From Polyangiaceae bacterium (lineage in GTDB: Bacteria > Myxococcota_A > Polyangia > Polyangiales > Polyangiaceae), in NCBI GenBank assembly GCA_016712345.1, contig JADJRH010000001.1, positions 372,001 through 436,000 on the forward strand: a stretch of DNA of 64,000 nt. Direction: 5' to 3'. Shown here in pieces: positions 24,170-32,821 of this stretch. Position 1 is the first letter of the stretch, and every line of letters starts with the position of its first letter. The notes below the pieces were generated by a model. It saw nothing but the letters and a program-made list of their open reading frames with translations. It ran no database searches and was not told the DNA's origin. A program made the position numbers and the translations under genes.

Positions 24170-24955
24170 ATGACCGTATCCCGCGACGATCTGGAGCAAA
24201 TGCTGAGTGACCTTCGGGTGGATGTAAAAGACCCGCGGGCGGGCATTTTTGGGCCTGAGTCTCAGGCGTGGGCGATCGATCGCGAGGCGGCGATTTTTAT
24301 CGGTGCGGGCAGAGCGGCTCTGCTGCAAACGGCGCACCCATTTGTGGCGCACGCGGTGGATCAACATTCTGCCACCAAGACCGACCCTTTGGGTAGGTTT
24401 CAGCGAACGTTTGACAATGTGTTTGCCATGGTGTTCGGCGATTTGGATCAGGCGATCCGGTCGTCGCGGCGTGTACACAACATTCACCGGCGCATTGTGG
24501 GGGCGATTACAGAAACGTCGGGTAGGTTTCCCAAGGGCACATCGTACGAGGCCAACAACGAAGAGGCGCTTTTTTGGGTGCACGCGACGTTGGTAGAAAC
24601 GGCTGTGATGGTGTACGAGCTATTTGTAAAGCCGCTGCGCGCTGAGGAGAAAGAGCGCTATTACCAGGAAACAATGCGTTTTGCGCGGCTATTTGGCATA
24701 CCTGACAGAGTAATGCCGGCCACGTTTGAATTGTTCATGGAGTATAATCGGGCCATGTGGGAGGGAAATGTTCTCCACGTGGGTACGCCGGCCTTGGAGG
24801 TGAGAAAGTTTCTGTTCGCGGCGCCCAAGTGGAGCCGAAAACCGCTCTTTAAGTGGCTTGAGCGGATGACGGCGGGCCTGATGCCGGACCGGCTAGGGAG
24901 GCTTACCAATTGCCATGGAGCACGTTTGACAAGGTGCTTTTTAAGAGTTCTGTGA
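24170..24955 (+). CDS. DUF2236 (MpaB-like oxygenase) protein, frameshifted near its C-terminus
   Basis: The first 240 or so residues match the DUF2236 / rubber-oxygenase-like (MpaB/LCP) family: FGPESQAWAIDREAAIFIGAGRAALLQTAHPFVAHAV, then FVWVHATLVET-type and YYQETMRFARLFGI segments. Members bind haem and act as oxygenases in some fungi and actinobacteria. The frame then goes astray after LMPDRLG (about 24897). The correct C-terminus continues in another frame (EAYQLPWSTFDK), as expected if one base were missing at CTA(C)GGGAG. ATG 24170 has GGAGG at 24161. Confidence 0.85.
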   Translation: MTVSRDDLEQMLSDLRVDVKDPRAGIFGPESQAWAIDREAAIFIGAGRAALLQTAHPFVAHAVDQHSATKTDPLGRFQRTFDNVFAMVFGDLDQAIRSSRRVHNIHRRIVGAITETSGRFPKGTSYEANNEEALFWVHATLVETAVMVYELFVKPLRAEEKERYYQETMRFARLFGIPDRVMPATFELFMEYNRAMWEGNVLHVGTPALEVRKFLFAAPKWSRKPLFKWLERMTAGLMPDRLGRLTNCHGARLTRCFLRVL

Positions 24956-25110
24956 TCTCGGTGAAGCGGACAATTGGTGGTCTGCCTGAATCGGTGAGGT
25001 ATGTTCCCGCTTACCTGAATGCGTGCCGGCGATTGGAAGGGAAGGAAGGGCCTCATCCCGTGGGGAAGTGGATGGAGCGGTTGGCTATGTTGGGGCTTGA
25101 GAAAGGGTAG
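24897..25110 (+). pseudogene. Displaced C-terminus of the DUF2236 gene
   Basis: The reading EAYQLPWSTFDKVLFKSS...LGLEKG to the stop at 25110 fits as the natural end of the DUF2236 protein but lies in another frame. A single-base deletion near 24897 accounts for the break. It has no start of its own. Confidence 0.75.
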
Positions 25111-25111
25111 A

Positions 25112-25930
25112 TTATTGCACGTCGGCCCAGGGATCGCCGAGCGATCCTGGTATTGACTGGTTAGATGTGTACACGCGCATGCGGCACCAGTCGATGAGGG
25201 CAAGTGACAATTCATCGGCTACGCGTTTGAGTGCGGCAACGGTGGAAGGTGCTGCGAGGGCGGGATTGTGGAGACAGAGGCAGCCGAGTTCACCGGCTTG
25301 TTCAACTGTCCAAAGGACGATGCCGTTGCGCATGCTGGCGGCGCGGGCGCCGCGAATGACGCGACGGGGTTCACCGAGGGCGACGGCTCCAATGGGGTCG
25401 GTGCGGCCGAGTCGGGAGGTAATGTCTTTCCAGGTGAGGCCTATGGGTAGAGGCTTTTCTATGCGGTTTCGCACGTGCATTTTTGACCATCCGGCGCCGG
25501 CGGATGCGGTTTCAAAAATGGTTTGGATGTCTAGAAGCTCGGAAGCGATTTCAGCGGCGTGGGTGAGGGCTACATATTCGCACTGGCGAAAGTCATCCTC
25601 GTGCAAAACGACAATACTACCCGCTGTTTTTTGATTTGCCGTTTCAGGTAAGGCGGCGCCGCAAAGGGTGGGTAGAGAAAAAAGGATGTCGTTGGGGTTG
25701 AGTAACTCTACTTTTTGGAGGTGGAGGGTGAGTGTTTTGCGATGCGCAAATTCAAGTTTGGTGGGGGGATCGGCGCGAACAACGGTGTAGCGCTGGCCGG
25801 CGATGTCGAGCGATGTTTCGATGGCGAATGTTTCAGGGAGTTGAGTGACGGGAATATGGGAAGTGGCGAGTTTTTCGCCGGTGGACTCATCGACGAGGGT
25901 AACAGCAACGGTATCGGATGGCTGGCGCAT
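25112..25930 (-). CDS. Hypothetical protein
   Basis: A 272-residue soluble protein without signal peptide or TM helices. I do not recognise the family. The first 90 residues are predicted mostly beta (VAVTLVDESTGEKLATSHIPV..., RKTLTLHLQKVEL), the rest alpha/beta, ending ALIDWCRMRVYTSNQ. It converges on the DUF2236 gene, with stops 1 nt apart, and its start lies about 217 bp from the Yip1-like gene, so a divergent promoter region is expected between them. Confidence 0.6.
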   Translation of the reverse strand: MRQPSDTVAVTLVDESTGEKLATSHIPVTQLPETFAIETSLDIAGQRYTVVRADPPTKLEFAHRKTLTLHLQKVELLNPNDILFSLPTLCGAALPETANQKTAGSIVVLHEDDFRQCEYVALTHAAEIASELLDIQTIFETASAGAGWSKMHVRNRIEKPLPIGLTWKDITSRLGRTDPIGAVALGEPRRVIRGARAASMRNGIVLWTVEQAGELGCLCLHNPALAAPSTVAALKRVADELSLALIDWCRMRVYTSNQSIPGSLGDPWADVQ

Positions 25931-25995
25931 GTGGCCATTTGACTAGAGCACCGGCGGCGAAATAGGGTCAAGCAAATGTGGTGTTGTTCGTTCGC

Positions 25996-26036
25996 GACGT
26001 ATCCGGTCGTTGCGTGGCGTTTCAGCGGTCGCTCTG
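25996..26036 (+). repeat. Short dispersed repeat (GGTCGTTGCG-type), copy 1
   Basis: GACGTATCCGGTCGTTGCG... resembles 55706-55746 over about 40 bp and, more weakly, 49479-49517. It lies in the region upstream of the Yip1-like gene. The relation rests on visual alignment only. Confidence 0.45.
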
Positions 26037-26147
26037 GGTCGGGAGCCGATTGCGTTGAGGCGCTTACCAGGGGGAGCGGCGGCTCGTCTGCGCGATGGAA
26101 GATCGGGGGGCTTACGGACGAGTCGCTTTTGTGCAACTCTACCGCCA

Positions 26148-27107
26148 ATGAGCGCAGGCAACCAAGGTGGTTGGGGCTATGGCCCCCCGGGAGGACCGGG
26201 CGGTTACGGCGGACAGCCGCCGCAAGGGCCGGGAGCACCGCAAGGTGGTAGTCCCATGGGCACTCCACCGCCGGGAGGTGGGTATGGAAGTCCACCGGCG
26301 GGGTATGGTCCAACCGGCACGCGGGCCGATTATGGGCCGGCACCGGGGGCGTGGCAAACGCCCAATGGGGGCTTTGCTCCAATGCCTCAGAACTTTCCGC
26401 CGGGGTACATTCCCGACGCTGGAACGGCTCCATTGGAAGGTGGCGTGCCTTGGGAGCAAAAAGGGGGAAGTTTCATTGCGAAATGGTGGGAAACGCTGAA
26501 GGCGTGTAATGGTCAAACGAGGCCTTTTTTTGCAGCGGCAGCTCAAAACGAAAAAGGGGACGCACTCTTTTTTGGTATGATTTCAGGGGCGATCTCAGGC
26601 GCGTTTATCGGCCTTATGTATGTGCTGCTGTTTGGTGTATTGAGTCTGGGTTTGGCGCTTGGAATGCCGAGCGGCAAAGGATCGTCGGGCGCTATAAGCG
26701 GTGCATTCGGTGCCGGCTTGACAATGGGGATCGGCATTTTTTATGCGGTTCTGATTACGTTTTCGTCGGCCGTTGGGGCGGCGATTCGGCCGTTGTTGTG
26801 GGGTGGGTTGCATCACCTGCTATTGATGATGCTTGGAGGGATCGGCGAGCGTAAGACGTTTATGCATACCGTGCGGGTTGCCGCCTACGCGGAGGGCGCA
26901 TCGATGCCGTGGATATGGATTCCCATTGCGGGGCCATTTATTGCAATGTTCTACGGCATTCGAAATTTAGTTGTGGGTTATGATGAAACCCATAAGTGTG
27001 GCACGGGGAAAGCGACGCTGGTGTTGTTCGCGCCCTTTATTTGTTGTTGTTTATGCAATCTCTTTATTGTGCTTTTGGGAGTGTCGCCCGCGCTGTTTAA
27101 GCCATAA
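26148..27107 (+). CDS. Yip1-domain membrane protein with Gly/Pro-rich N-terminus
   Basis: From ATG 26148 the protein has 319 residues. The first 110 are a disordered Gly/Pro/Tyr-rich region (GGYGGQPPQGPGAPQGG). Then come five or six hydrophobic helices with the Yip1-like core: LLWGGLHHLLLMMLGG, FMHTVRVAAYAEGASMPWIWIPIAGPF, FICCCLCNLFIVLLG. The family is involved in membrane organisation in eukaryotes; the bacterial role is unknown. Its 3' end overlaps the convergent kinase gene by 11 bp. Confidence 0.8.
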   Translation: MSAGNQGGWGYGPPGGPGGYGGQPPQGPGAPQGGSPMGTPPPGGGYGSPPAGYGPTGTRADYGPAPGAWQTPNGGFAPMPQNFPPGYIPDAGTAPLEGGVPWEQKGGSFIAKWWETLKACNGQTRPFFAAAAQNEKGDALFFGMISGAISGAFIGLMYVLLFGVLSLGLALGMPSGKGSSGAISGAFGAGLTMGIGIFYAVLITFSSAVGAAIRPLLWGGLHHLLLMMLGGIGERKTFMHTVRVAAYAEGASMPWIWIPIAGPFIAMFYGIRNLVVGYDETHKCGTGKATLVLFAPFICCCLCNLFIVLLGVSPALFKP

Positions 27108-30100
27108 TCAAAAGTTCATTGCGGGCAAGTTTCTCTTCAATGGGCATTGATAATCGTTCAGCGGTTGCAATTGCTGAGCGAATTGTGTTTTGAGCAAGTC
27201 TCTGGGCGCCCATTAAAAATTGAGCTTTGGCCGCACAGCGGAGCGCGGCGGGCCTTGCCAATGGGAATAGGGCCGCAAAGGCGCCGAGATACGCGACGGC
27301 GCGCAATGCGTCGACGGAGGTTTTGTTGCCCGATCTCTCCCATAAGCGAAGGCGCACTTCGGCCAATGCTACGTAGGCGTGGACGGTTGAAAACACGGTG
27401 GGCATGTGGGGTCGATCGATATGCGATGCGACGCGATCGGCATAAATGGCAGCTTCATCGATTTGGTTGCGCATGGCTTGGGCGCGCGCAAACAGGCCGT
27501 TGACAATTAACTCTGAAGTGGGATCGGGATGGGTAACAAGGATTGACTCGGCTTCGCGAAGGCGTTGGAGCGCGGCGTCGGCTTTACCGTCGGCGAGGTC
27601 ACACCAGGCAACGGCATAAAGACCCCACGCTCGGTGCAATTCGTGGCGGCGGCGGCTCGCCGATTCATAAAGGGATAAAAAGCGATTGCGCGATGCCTGA
27701 ATGCGGCCCGTAAAGTATTCAATATTGCCAAGAATGGTATGCAGCAGTTCGGCCTCCATTGCATTTGAATTGGCAACTTGGATTGCGAGGGCCTCTTGAG
27801 CTGCTTTTTCGGCATTGCGGAAATCGCATAAACACATGCGATAAACCGCCTCGGTGGTGAGGGCATAAGCAAATCCGTCGGGGTCGCCCGAGGCTTTTCC
27901 GGTGTCGGCGGCGGCGCGAAAATAGGCGCGCGCAATGGGATGGAGGCGGGCGAGGCCTGTAAGGTAACCGAGATAAGCATAAGGCCGGCTGAGGCCGCGC
28001 GGCGCTCCTTGGATATTGCCGGCAAACGCGGCTTCGGCTTCATTAACTGCCATTAAGCTTGTTGCAACGAGCGCGGGAGCATCTCCCGAAAAGAAGTATT
28101 TAAACGCGAGTTGAGCTGCCATTTGGGATGTTTCAGCAGCTGCAATGCGATCAAAGTCGGGGGATGTTTTGGGCGCGAATAACGATGTGGGGGCGCGTTT
28201 GGCAATGAAGTTTGCGGCTTGGCGGGCAAAACCGGAGCCGAGGCGCTCCGCCCAACCGAGGGGTGAGGTGGGCAATGGGCGGCCCACTTCCGCAAGGCCG
28301 AGAGCCATGTGATAGCCGCAGGCGTGGAGATCTCCCAACGCATAAGATGCTTCACCCGCAATTCGATGATAACGGGCTCGGGCGGTCTTTGGAATGAGGG
28401 CGGGGCGGGTTTTGTCGAGTTCGAGCAGGCGCGTTATGAAAGTGCGCGACTGTTCATAAGCTCCTGAGAGAAGAGCCGCTTCGGCGGCGAGGTCGAGGTA
28501 ATGAATTGTTTTATTATGGACCTCGGCAACACCGTAATGGTGCGCGAGCGTTGCGTACACAACGGGGAGTTGACCGCGAGCTGTGTAGATCTCTTCAATC
28601 GCCTCTGCTGAGGATACGTGTAGTAAACGACGTTGTTCGGGGGGGATTTGTTCGTAGGCGACTTCCCGAAACATGTCGTGAACGAAGCGAAACCCGCGGG
28701 GCAATTCTTGCAAGATTTGGCGCGCGAGAAGCTCTTCGACGGAGATGAAACGGCTGCGACCGCGGGAAGGCGTGGATTCTGAATCGGGGCCCAAAGCGAA
28801 TGTGGCGCGGGCCACTCGTTCGAGAATTTCGCGATCGACCTCGCGTCCGAGGACGGCGGCGGCAAACACCCAACTGCGGGCGCCTTCAGAGAGGGACGCA
28901 AGGCGCGTTTGGAGAAGGCTGCGGACTGTGCCGGGCGTGGGTAGACGGGAAAAGTCTTCTGAGCCGAGGGAGCGACCGGCAACCCAGCTGCCCTGAGCGT
29001 TGCGTGCGATGAGCCCCAACTCCACAGCGGAACGGAGGTGTTCTGCAACGAAAAACGGGGTACCGGCTGTGGTTGAATACAACCAGTCTACCAAGGCTAC
29101 GGGCGGAGGATCGAGGGCGAGCATGTCACGCGCAACCGACGAAACGCCGTCACGGTCAAGGCGCGGAAGAGCGATGTTTCGAACATCGGGGCGCGCGGCG
29201 AGCTTGAGGAGCGCTTCGGGCGCTTCGTCTTTTCGGTAGGTGCCGAGGATGAGTACACCTCTGTCGGCGAGGCCCGCGCTTGTGAATGAGCGCAGAAAAC
29301 CAAGGGTGAGTTCGTCGGCCCACTGAAGGTCGTCGATGATGAGGACGACACGCTGGAGCATGGCAAACGCAAAAAGCGTTTCAGCGAGGTCTGCGAAAAG
29401 GCGCTGTTGCGCGGCCTCGGGTGTGAGGCGGGCCGGGGTCGGCAGGTCGAGCACCTCGGGGAGTTCGAGCAATGCGGGCTCGTAATCCGAAAGAACGCGT
29501 CCGCGGCGGCCAAGAAGAAGTTCTGACATGCCGGGGCCCTGGCTTCGGCATTCGTCGGCGATGAGGCGGAGGAGCGGGCCGAAGGGGTGAAGGGGCGCTC
29601 CAAAAATGGGCGCGTCGTCGGGCCCAACGGGCAAACATTCACCGGTGACAATGCGCATTTCGCCTGCGAGGAGGCGACCGACCTCCATGGCGAAGCGCGT
29701 TTTGCCCGCGCCGCTCTCGGCGCCGATGAGCACCATGCCGCCGGGTTCTGTGGTGATGCGGCGAAGGGCGGCGGCGTGGCCGGTGAAGGATGGGCGATAG
29801 AGGTACGCCCGAGGCGCTCCGGCGGATGTGGGTGCGACGCTGGGAACGGGCGTTTCACGCGGTGGAAGCGCCGCTTCGAGCGCGGCGGCAACGCTGTCGG
29901 CGTAACCGAGACGCGCGCGTGGGTCTTTTTGGAGGAGGCGAAGAACGAGGTCGTCGAGTGCGGGCGAAATGTTGGGCGCAAGCGCCGATGGGCGCGGTGG
30001 TTTGCCCGAGAGATGTTGGCGCATGACGGCGCGCGGCTCGCCGATGAACGGAGGGCGACCGGTGAGAATCTCGAAGATCATGCAGCCGACGGCGTAGAGA

Positions 30101-30810
30101 TCGGCGCGCGCATCAACGAGTTCGCGACGAATGCGCTCCGGGGCCATGTAGTCGAGCGTTCCGACGGCGGCGAACGACTCGTCGAGGCGCTCGCGACCGT
30201 GCGGCCCGCTGAAATGGACCATGAGGCCGAAGTCGATGATGACGGGTGTTCCGTCGGGGCGAAGAACAACGTTTCCGGGCTTGAGGTCGCAATGAACAAT
30301 GCCCTCGCCGTGAAGGTACGAGAGCGGTTCGCAAAGGGCCTTGATGGCGTGCAGGCAGCGCAAAACAACATACGGCGGCGGGGGCGGAACGATGCGCAGG
30401 GCATCGCTCACAGGCAGGTACGGAATGCCGTCGCCGTGAGGCGCCGATGCCGCGACGGTGGCCGTGGTGGGTGTACCAATCGAAGCGCGCGTGGGGCCGG
30501 TGAGATGTGGTTCGAGGACGGTTTGCATGGTTTCACCGTCGACAAATTCAAGCGCGCACCACGGCAGCCCCGCCGACGTTCCATGGTCGACAAGGCGAAC
30601 AATGCCCGGATGGCGAAGGCGCGCGAGGGCGTAGATTTCGCGGCGAAGGCTCGCGAGTTGCGCCGAATCGACTTCACGCGCGGACTTGATCGCAACGATG
30701 AGTCCGGTGACGGAGTGGCGCGCAAGGTACACATCGCCCATGCCGCCTCGCCCGAGACGCGCTTTGACCTCGTACGGACCAATGCGGGGCGGGTGCAACG
30801 GAAGCGGCAA
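27097..30810 (-). CDS. Serine/threonine protein kinase fused to AAA ATPase and TPR region
   Basis: A 1237-residue cytosolic protein. The N-terminal Hanks kinase (about 11-275) has LGRGGMGDVYLA, the lysine in VAIKSA, an HCD variant of the catalytic loop (IVHCDLKPGNVVL), and DFG. From about 340 a predicted AAA_16/STAND ATPase follows with Walker A IGAESGAGKTRF and Walker B VVLIIDDLQWAD. The remaining 700 residues are helical TPR-like repeats. Such proteins act as signal integrators. It is 24 nt downstream of an FHA/sigma-54 activator gene, so the kinase is a good candidate for phosphorylating that regulator or its partner. Confidence 0.92.
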   Translation of the reverse strand: MPLPLHPPRIGPYEVKARLGRGGMGDVYLARHSVTGLIVAIKSAREVDSAQLASLRREIYALARLRHPGIVRLVDHGTSAGLPWCALEFVDGETMQTVLEPHLTGPTRASIGTPTTATVAASAPHGDGIPYLPVSDALRIVPPPPPYVVLRCLHAIKALCEPLSYLHGEGIVHCDLKPGNVVLRPDGTPVIIDFGLMVHFSGPHGRERLDESFAAVGTLDYMAPERIRRELVDARADLYAVGCMIFEILTGRPPFIGEPRAVMRQHLSGKPPRPSALAPNISPALDDLVLRLLQKDPRARLGYADSVAAALEAALPPRETPVPSVAPTSAGAPRAYLYRPSFTGHAAALRRITTEPGGMVLIGAESGAGKTRFAMEVGRLLAGEMRIVTGECLPVGPDDAPIFGAPLHPFGPLLRLIADECRSQGPGMSELLLGRRGRVLSDYEPALLELPEVLDLPTPARLTPEAAQQRLFADLAETLFAFAMLQRVVLIIDDLQWADELTLGFLRSFTSAGLADRGVLILGTYRKDEAPEALLKLAARPDVRNIALPRLDRDGVSSVARDMLALDPPPVALVDWLYSTTAGTPFFVAEHLRSAVELGLIARNAQGSWVAGRSLGSEDFSRLPTPGTVRSLLQTRLASLSEGARSWVFAAAVLGREVDREILERVARATFALGPDSESTPSRGRSRFISVEELLARQILQELPRGFRFVHDMFREVAYEQIPPEQRRLLHVSSAEAIEEIYTARGQLPVVYATLAHHYGVAEVHNKTIHYLDLAAEAALLSGAYEQSRTFITRLLELDKTRPALIPKTARARYHRIAGEASYALGDLHACGYHMALGLAEVGRPLPTSPLGWAERLGSGFARQAANFIAKRAPTSLFAPKTSPDFDRIAAAETSQMAAQLAFKYFFSGDAPALVATSLMAVNEAEAAFAGNIQGAPRGLSRPYAYLGYLTGLARLHPIARAYFRAAADTGKASGDPDGFAYALTTEAVYRMCLCDFRNAEKAAQEALAIQVANSNAMEAELLHTILGNIEYFTGRIQASRNRFLSLYESASRRRHELHRAWGLYAVAWCDLADGKADAALQRLREAESILVTHPDPTSELIVNGLFARAQAMRNQIDEAAIYADRVASHIDRPHMPTVFSTVHAYVALAEVRLRLWERSGNKTSVDALRAVAYLGAFAALFPLARPAALRCAAKAQFLMGAQRLAQNTIRSAIATAERLSMPIEEKLARNELLIMA

Positions 30811-30834
30811 CTTTCTGCGCGTTCGGCGATCGGT

Positions 30835-32778
30835 TCAGATCCCAAACTGGCGGAGTTTTTTGTGCAGACCTTCGCGCGTAATGCCGAGGGCTTTGGCGGC
30901 GTTTGTTTTGTTGTTGTTGTGTTCGCGCAGGGCCTCCAGGAGAAAATACTTCTCCACCGAATCCATCATGTCTTTGAGGGTGCCTTTGGCGACGCCCGCG
31001 CGCCCAACAAGCCCTTCAACCTGACGTATGCGCGGTGAAAGGAGTTCAGGCGTGGCAAAGGCGCCGGGCTCCAATTGGATGACGATGCGTTGAACTTCGT
31101 TTTGAAGTTCGCGGACGTTTCCGGGCCAGTCGTAGGCCTTCATGAGTTCCATGGCCTGCTGTGCAAAACCGCCGACGGGTTTGCCGATCTCGGCGCCGTA
31201 GCGGTCGAGGAAATGCGCGGCCAGCTGCGGGATGTCGTCACGGCGCTCGCGAAGCGGGGGAAGACGAATGGGAAAAACTTTGAGCCGGTAGTAGAGGTCT
31301 TCGCGGAAGCGGCCGCGTTTGACCTCTTCTTCGAGGTTGCGGTTGGTGGCCGCAACGATGCGCACGTTGACGTGTTTGGCGCTGGTGGCACCCACCGGGC
31401 GAATCTCACCTTCTTGGAGCGCGCGAAGAAGTTTGGATTGGAGTGACAGGGGCGTTTCGGTGATCTCGTCGAGGAACAACGTGCCACCGTCGGCGATTTC
31501 AAAGAGGCCCTTTTTCTCTTCTGTGGCGCCGGTAAAGGAGCCTTTTTTGTGGCCGAAAAGTTCGCTTTCCAAAAGCGTTTCGGCGAGCGCGGCGCAGTTT
31601 TGGGCAACGAAAAGTTTGTCGCGGCGGCGCGATCGGTAGTGGACGGCGGCGGCGATCAGTTCTTTGCCGGTGCCAGTTTCGCCTTCGATGAGAACGGTGA
31701 CGCGCGTGTCGACGACTTTATCGAGCTGCGAGATCACCTGTTGCATGGCGGTGCTTGCGCCGATGATGGTGACAGTGTGTCCGCCGCCGCGGCGTTTTTC
31801 TTCGCGGCCTTTGAGGAAGCTGTTTTCTTTTTGAAGGCGTTCTTCAGCGATGAGGAGGCGCTTGATCAGGCGGGCGTTGGCAACGGCGAGCGATGCGTTG
31901 GATGCGAGCACGAGGAGCAGCTCGACATCGGCGGCTTTGAGCATGCCGGGCGCGCTTCGATTGTCGACTTGGAGTACACCGAGGATCTCGTCGCCTTTCC
32001 ACAGCGGCACGCCGATGGTGCTGCGGATGGACGCGCCCATGAGCGACTCTGTTTCGGCAACTTCGGTGCGCGCGTCGGCCGCGAGAACGGCGGCGCGCTC
32101 TTTCACCACTTTGCGGTAAACGCTGCGAGAGATCGGAACGGGACCGCCGGGAGGGCCGCCCTGCCCTCCCGCGAGGCGCACACGCGTCATCACCGGTACA
32201 AATGCCGCGGCCATGGTGTCGGGCTCTTGTTCATCGTCGCGAAGAACCACAGTGACGTGCGTGGCCTGCGTGACGAGGGTGAGGGCGCTGTCGGCGACTT
32301 CAATGAGAACGTGATCGAGATCGGTGGCCGCGCCGATGCGTTTTTGACACGCATAAAGCGCGGAGAGGCGCCCGGGATCTTGTTCAATTTTGGCTGCGGC
32401 GGGTTCGACCTCGTCGAGCCGGCGCATGGAGACAAACATGGAGGAGTCGGCTTCTTCGGAAAGGGAAACACGAAGCTGTGTAATCGCCTCGCCGGAGCCG
32501 AACTCAACGATGTCGCCGTTGGCGAGATCCATGGTGGGCGACTCAGCCGACAGCGCTGAGCGAACCCCGTCGCGCACCACAAAGGTGCCGTTTGTGGAGC
32601 GCAGATCGTGAAGGACGGTGCGCTCCGAGCCCACCGCGATGCGAGCGTGTTCGCCCGACACATGCATGTCGGGGAGCACCACGTCGTTGGAGGCGGCGCG
32701 ACCGAGCGTACATGTGTCGGTGGTGATCTCAAACGCCCGCCGATCGGCGGAGCCCTGCAACACTTCGAGGATCAGCAT
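30835..32778 (-). CDS. FHA-GAF sigma-54-dependent activator
   Basis: A 647-residue regulator: FHA domain (about 20-95; LPDMHVSGEHARI, STNGTFVV), GAF-type sensor domain (about 150-310), AAA+ domain with Walker A GETGTGKE, GSFTGATEE (the GAFTGA loop with Ser for Ala), Walker B GTLFLDEIT, and a Fis-type HTH (NNKTNAAKALGITREGLHKKL). It activates transcription from sigma-54 promoters in response to a phosphothreonine signal and perhaps a small molecule. It is followed 24 nt later by the kinase/ATPase gene and preceded by the HEAT lipoprotein gene on the same strand. Confidence 0.93.
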   Translation of the reverse strand: MLILEVLQGSADRRAFEITTDTCTLGRAASNDVVLPDMHVSGEHARIAVGSERTVLHDLRSTNGTFVVRDGVRSALSAESPTMDLANGDIVEFGSGEAITQLRVSLSEEADSSMFVSMRRLDEVEPAAAKIEQDPGRLSALYACQKRIGAATDLDHVLIEVADSALTLVTQATHVTVVLRDDEQEPDTMAAAFVPVMTRVRLAGGQGGPPGGPVPISRSVYRKVVKERAAVLAADARTEVAETESLMGASIRSTIGVPLWKGDEILGVLQVDNRSAPGMLKAADVELLLVLASNASLAVANARLIKRLLIAEERLQKENSFLKGREEKRRGGGHTVTIIGASTAMQQVISQLDKVVDTRVTVLIEGETGTGKELIAAAVHYRSRRRDKLFVAQNCAALAETLLESELFGHKKGSFTGATEEKKGLFEIADGGTLFLDEITETPLSLQSKLLRALQEGEIRPVGATSAKHVNVRIVAATNRNLEEEVKRGRFREDLYYRLKVFPIRLPPLRERRDDIPQLAAHFLDRYGAEIGKPVGGFAQQAMELMKAYDWPGNVRELQNEVQRIVIQLEPGAFATPELLSPRIRQVEGLVGRAGVAKGTLKDMMDSVEKYFLLEALREHNNNKTNAAKALGITREGLHKKLRQFGI

Positions 32779-32821
32779 GAGGTGTTACGCAGGCGGGAGG
32801 AAGACGCCGCGGAGGGGCTTA

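Noticed and set aside
29587..31038. A 483-residue plus-strand ORF opposite the kinase/ATPase gene
   Set aside because: It is antisense to a well-supported coding frame with kinase and ATPase motifs, has a low-complexity composition and no recognisable domain; it is a GC-rich shadow.
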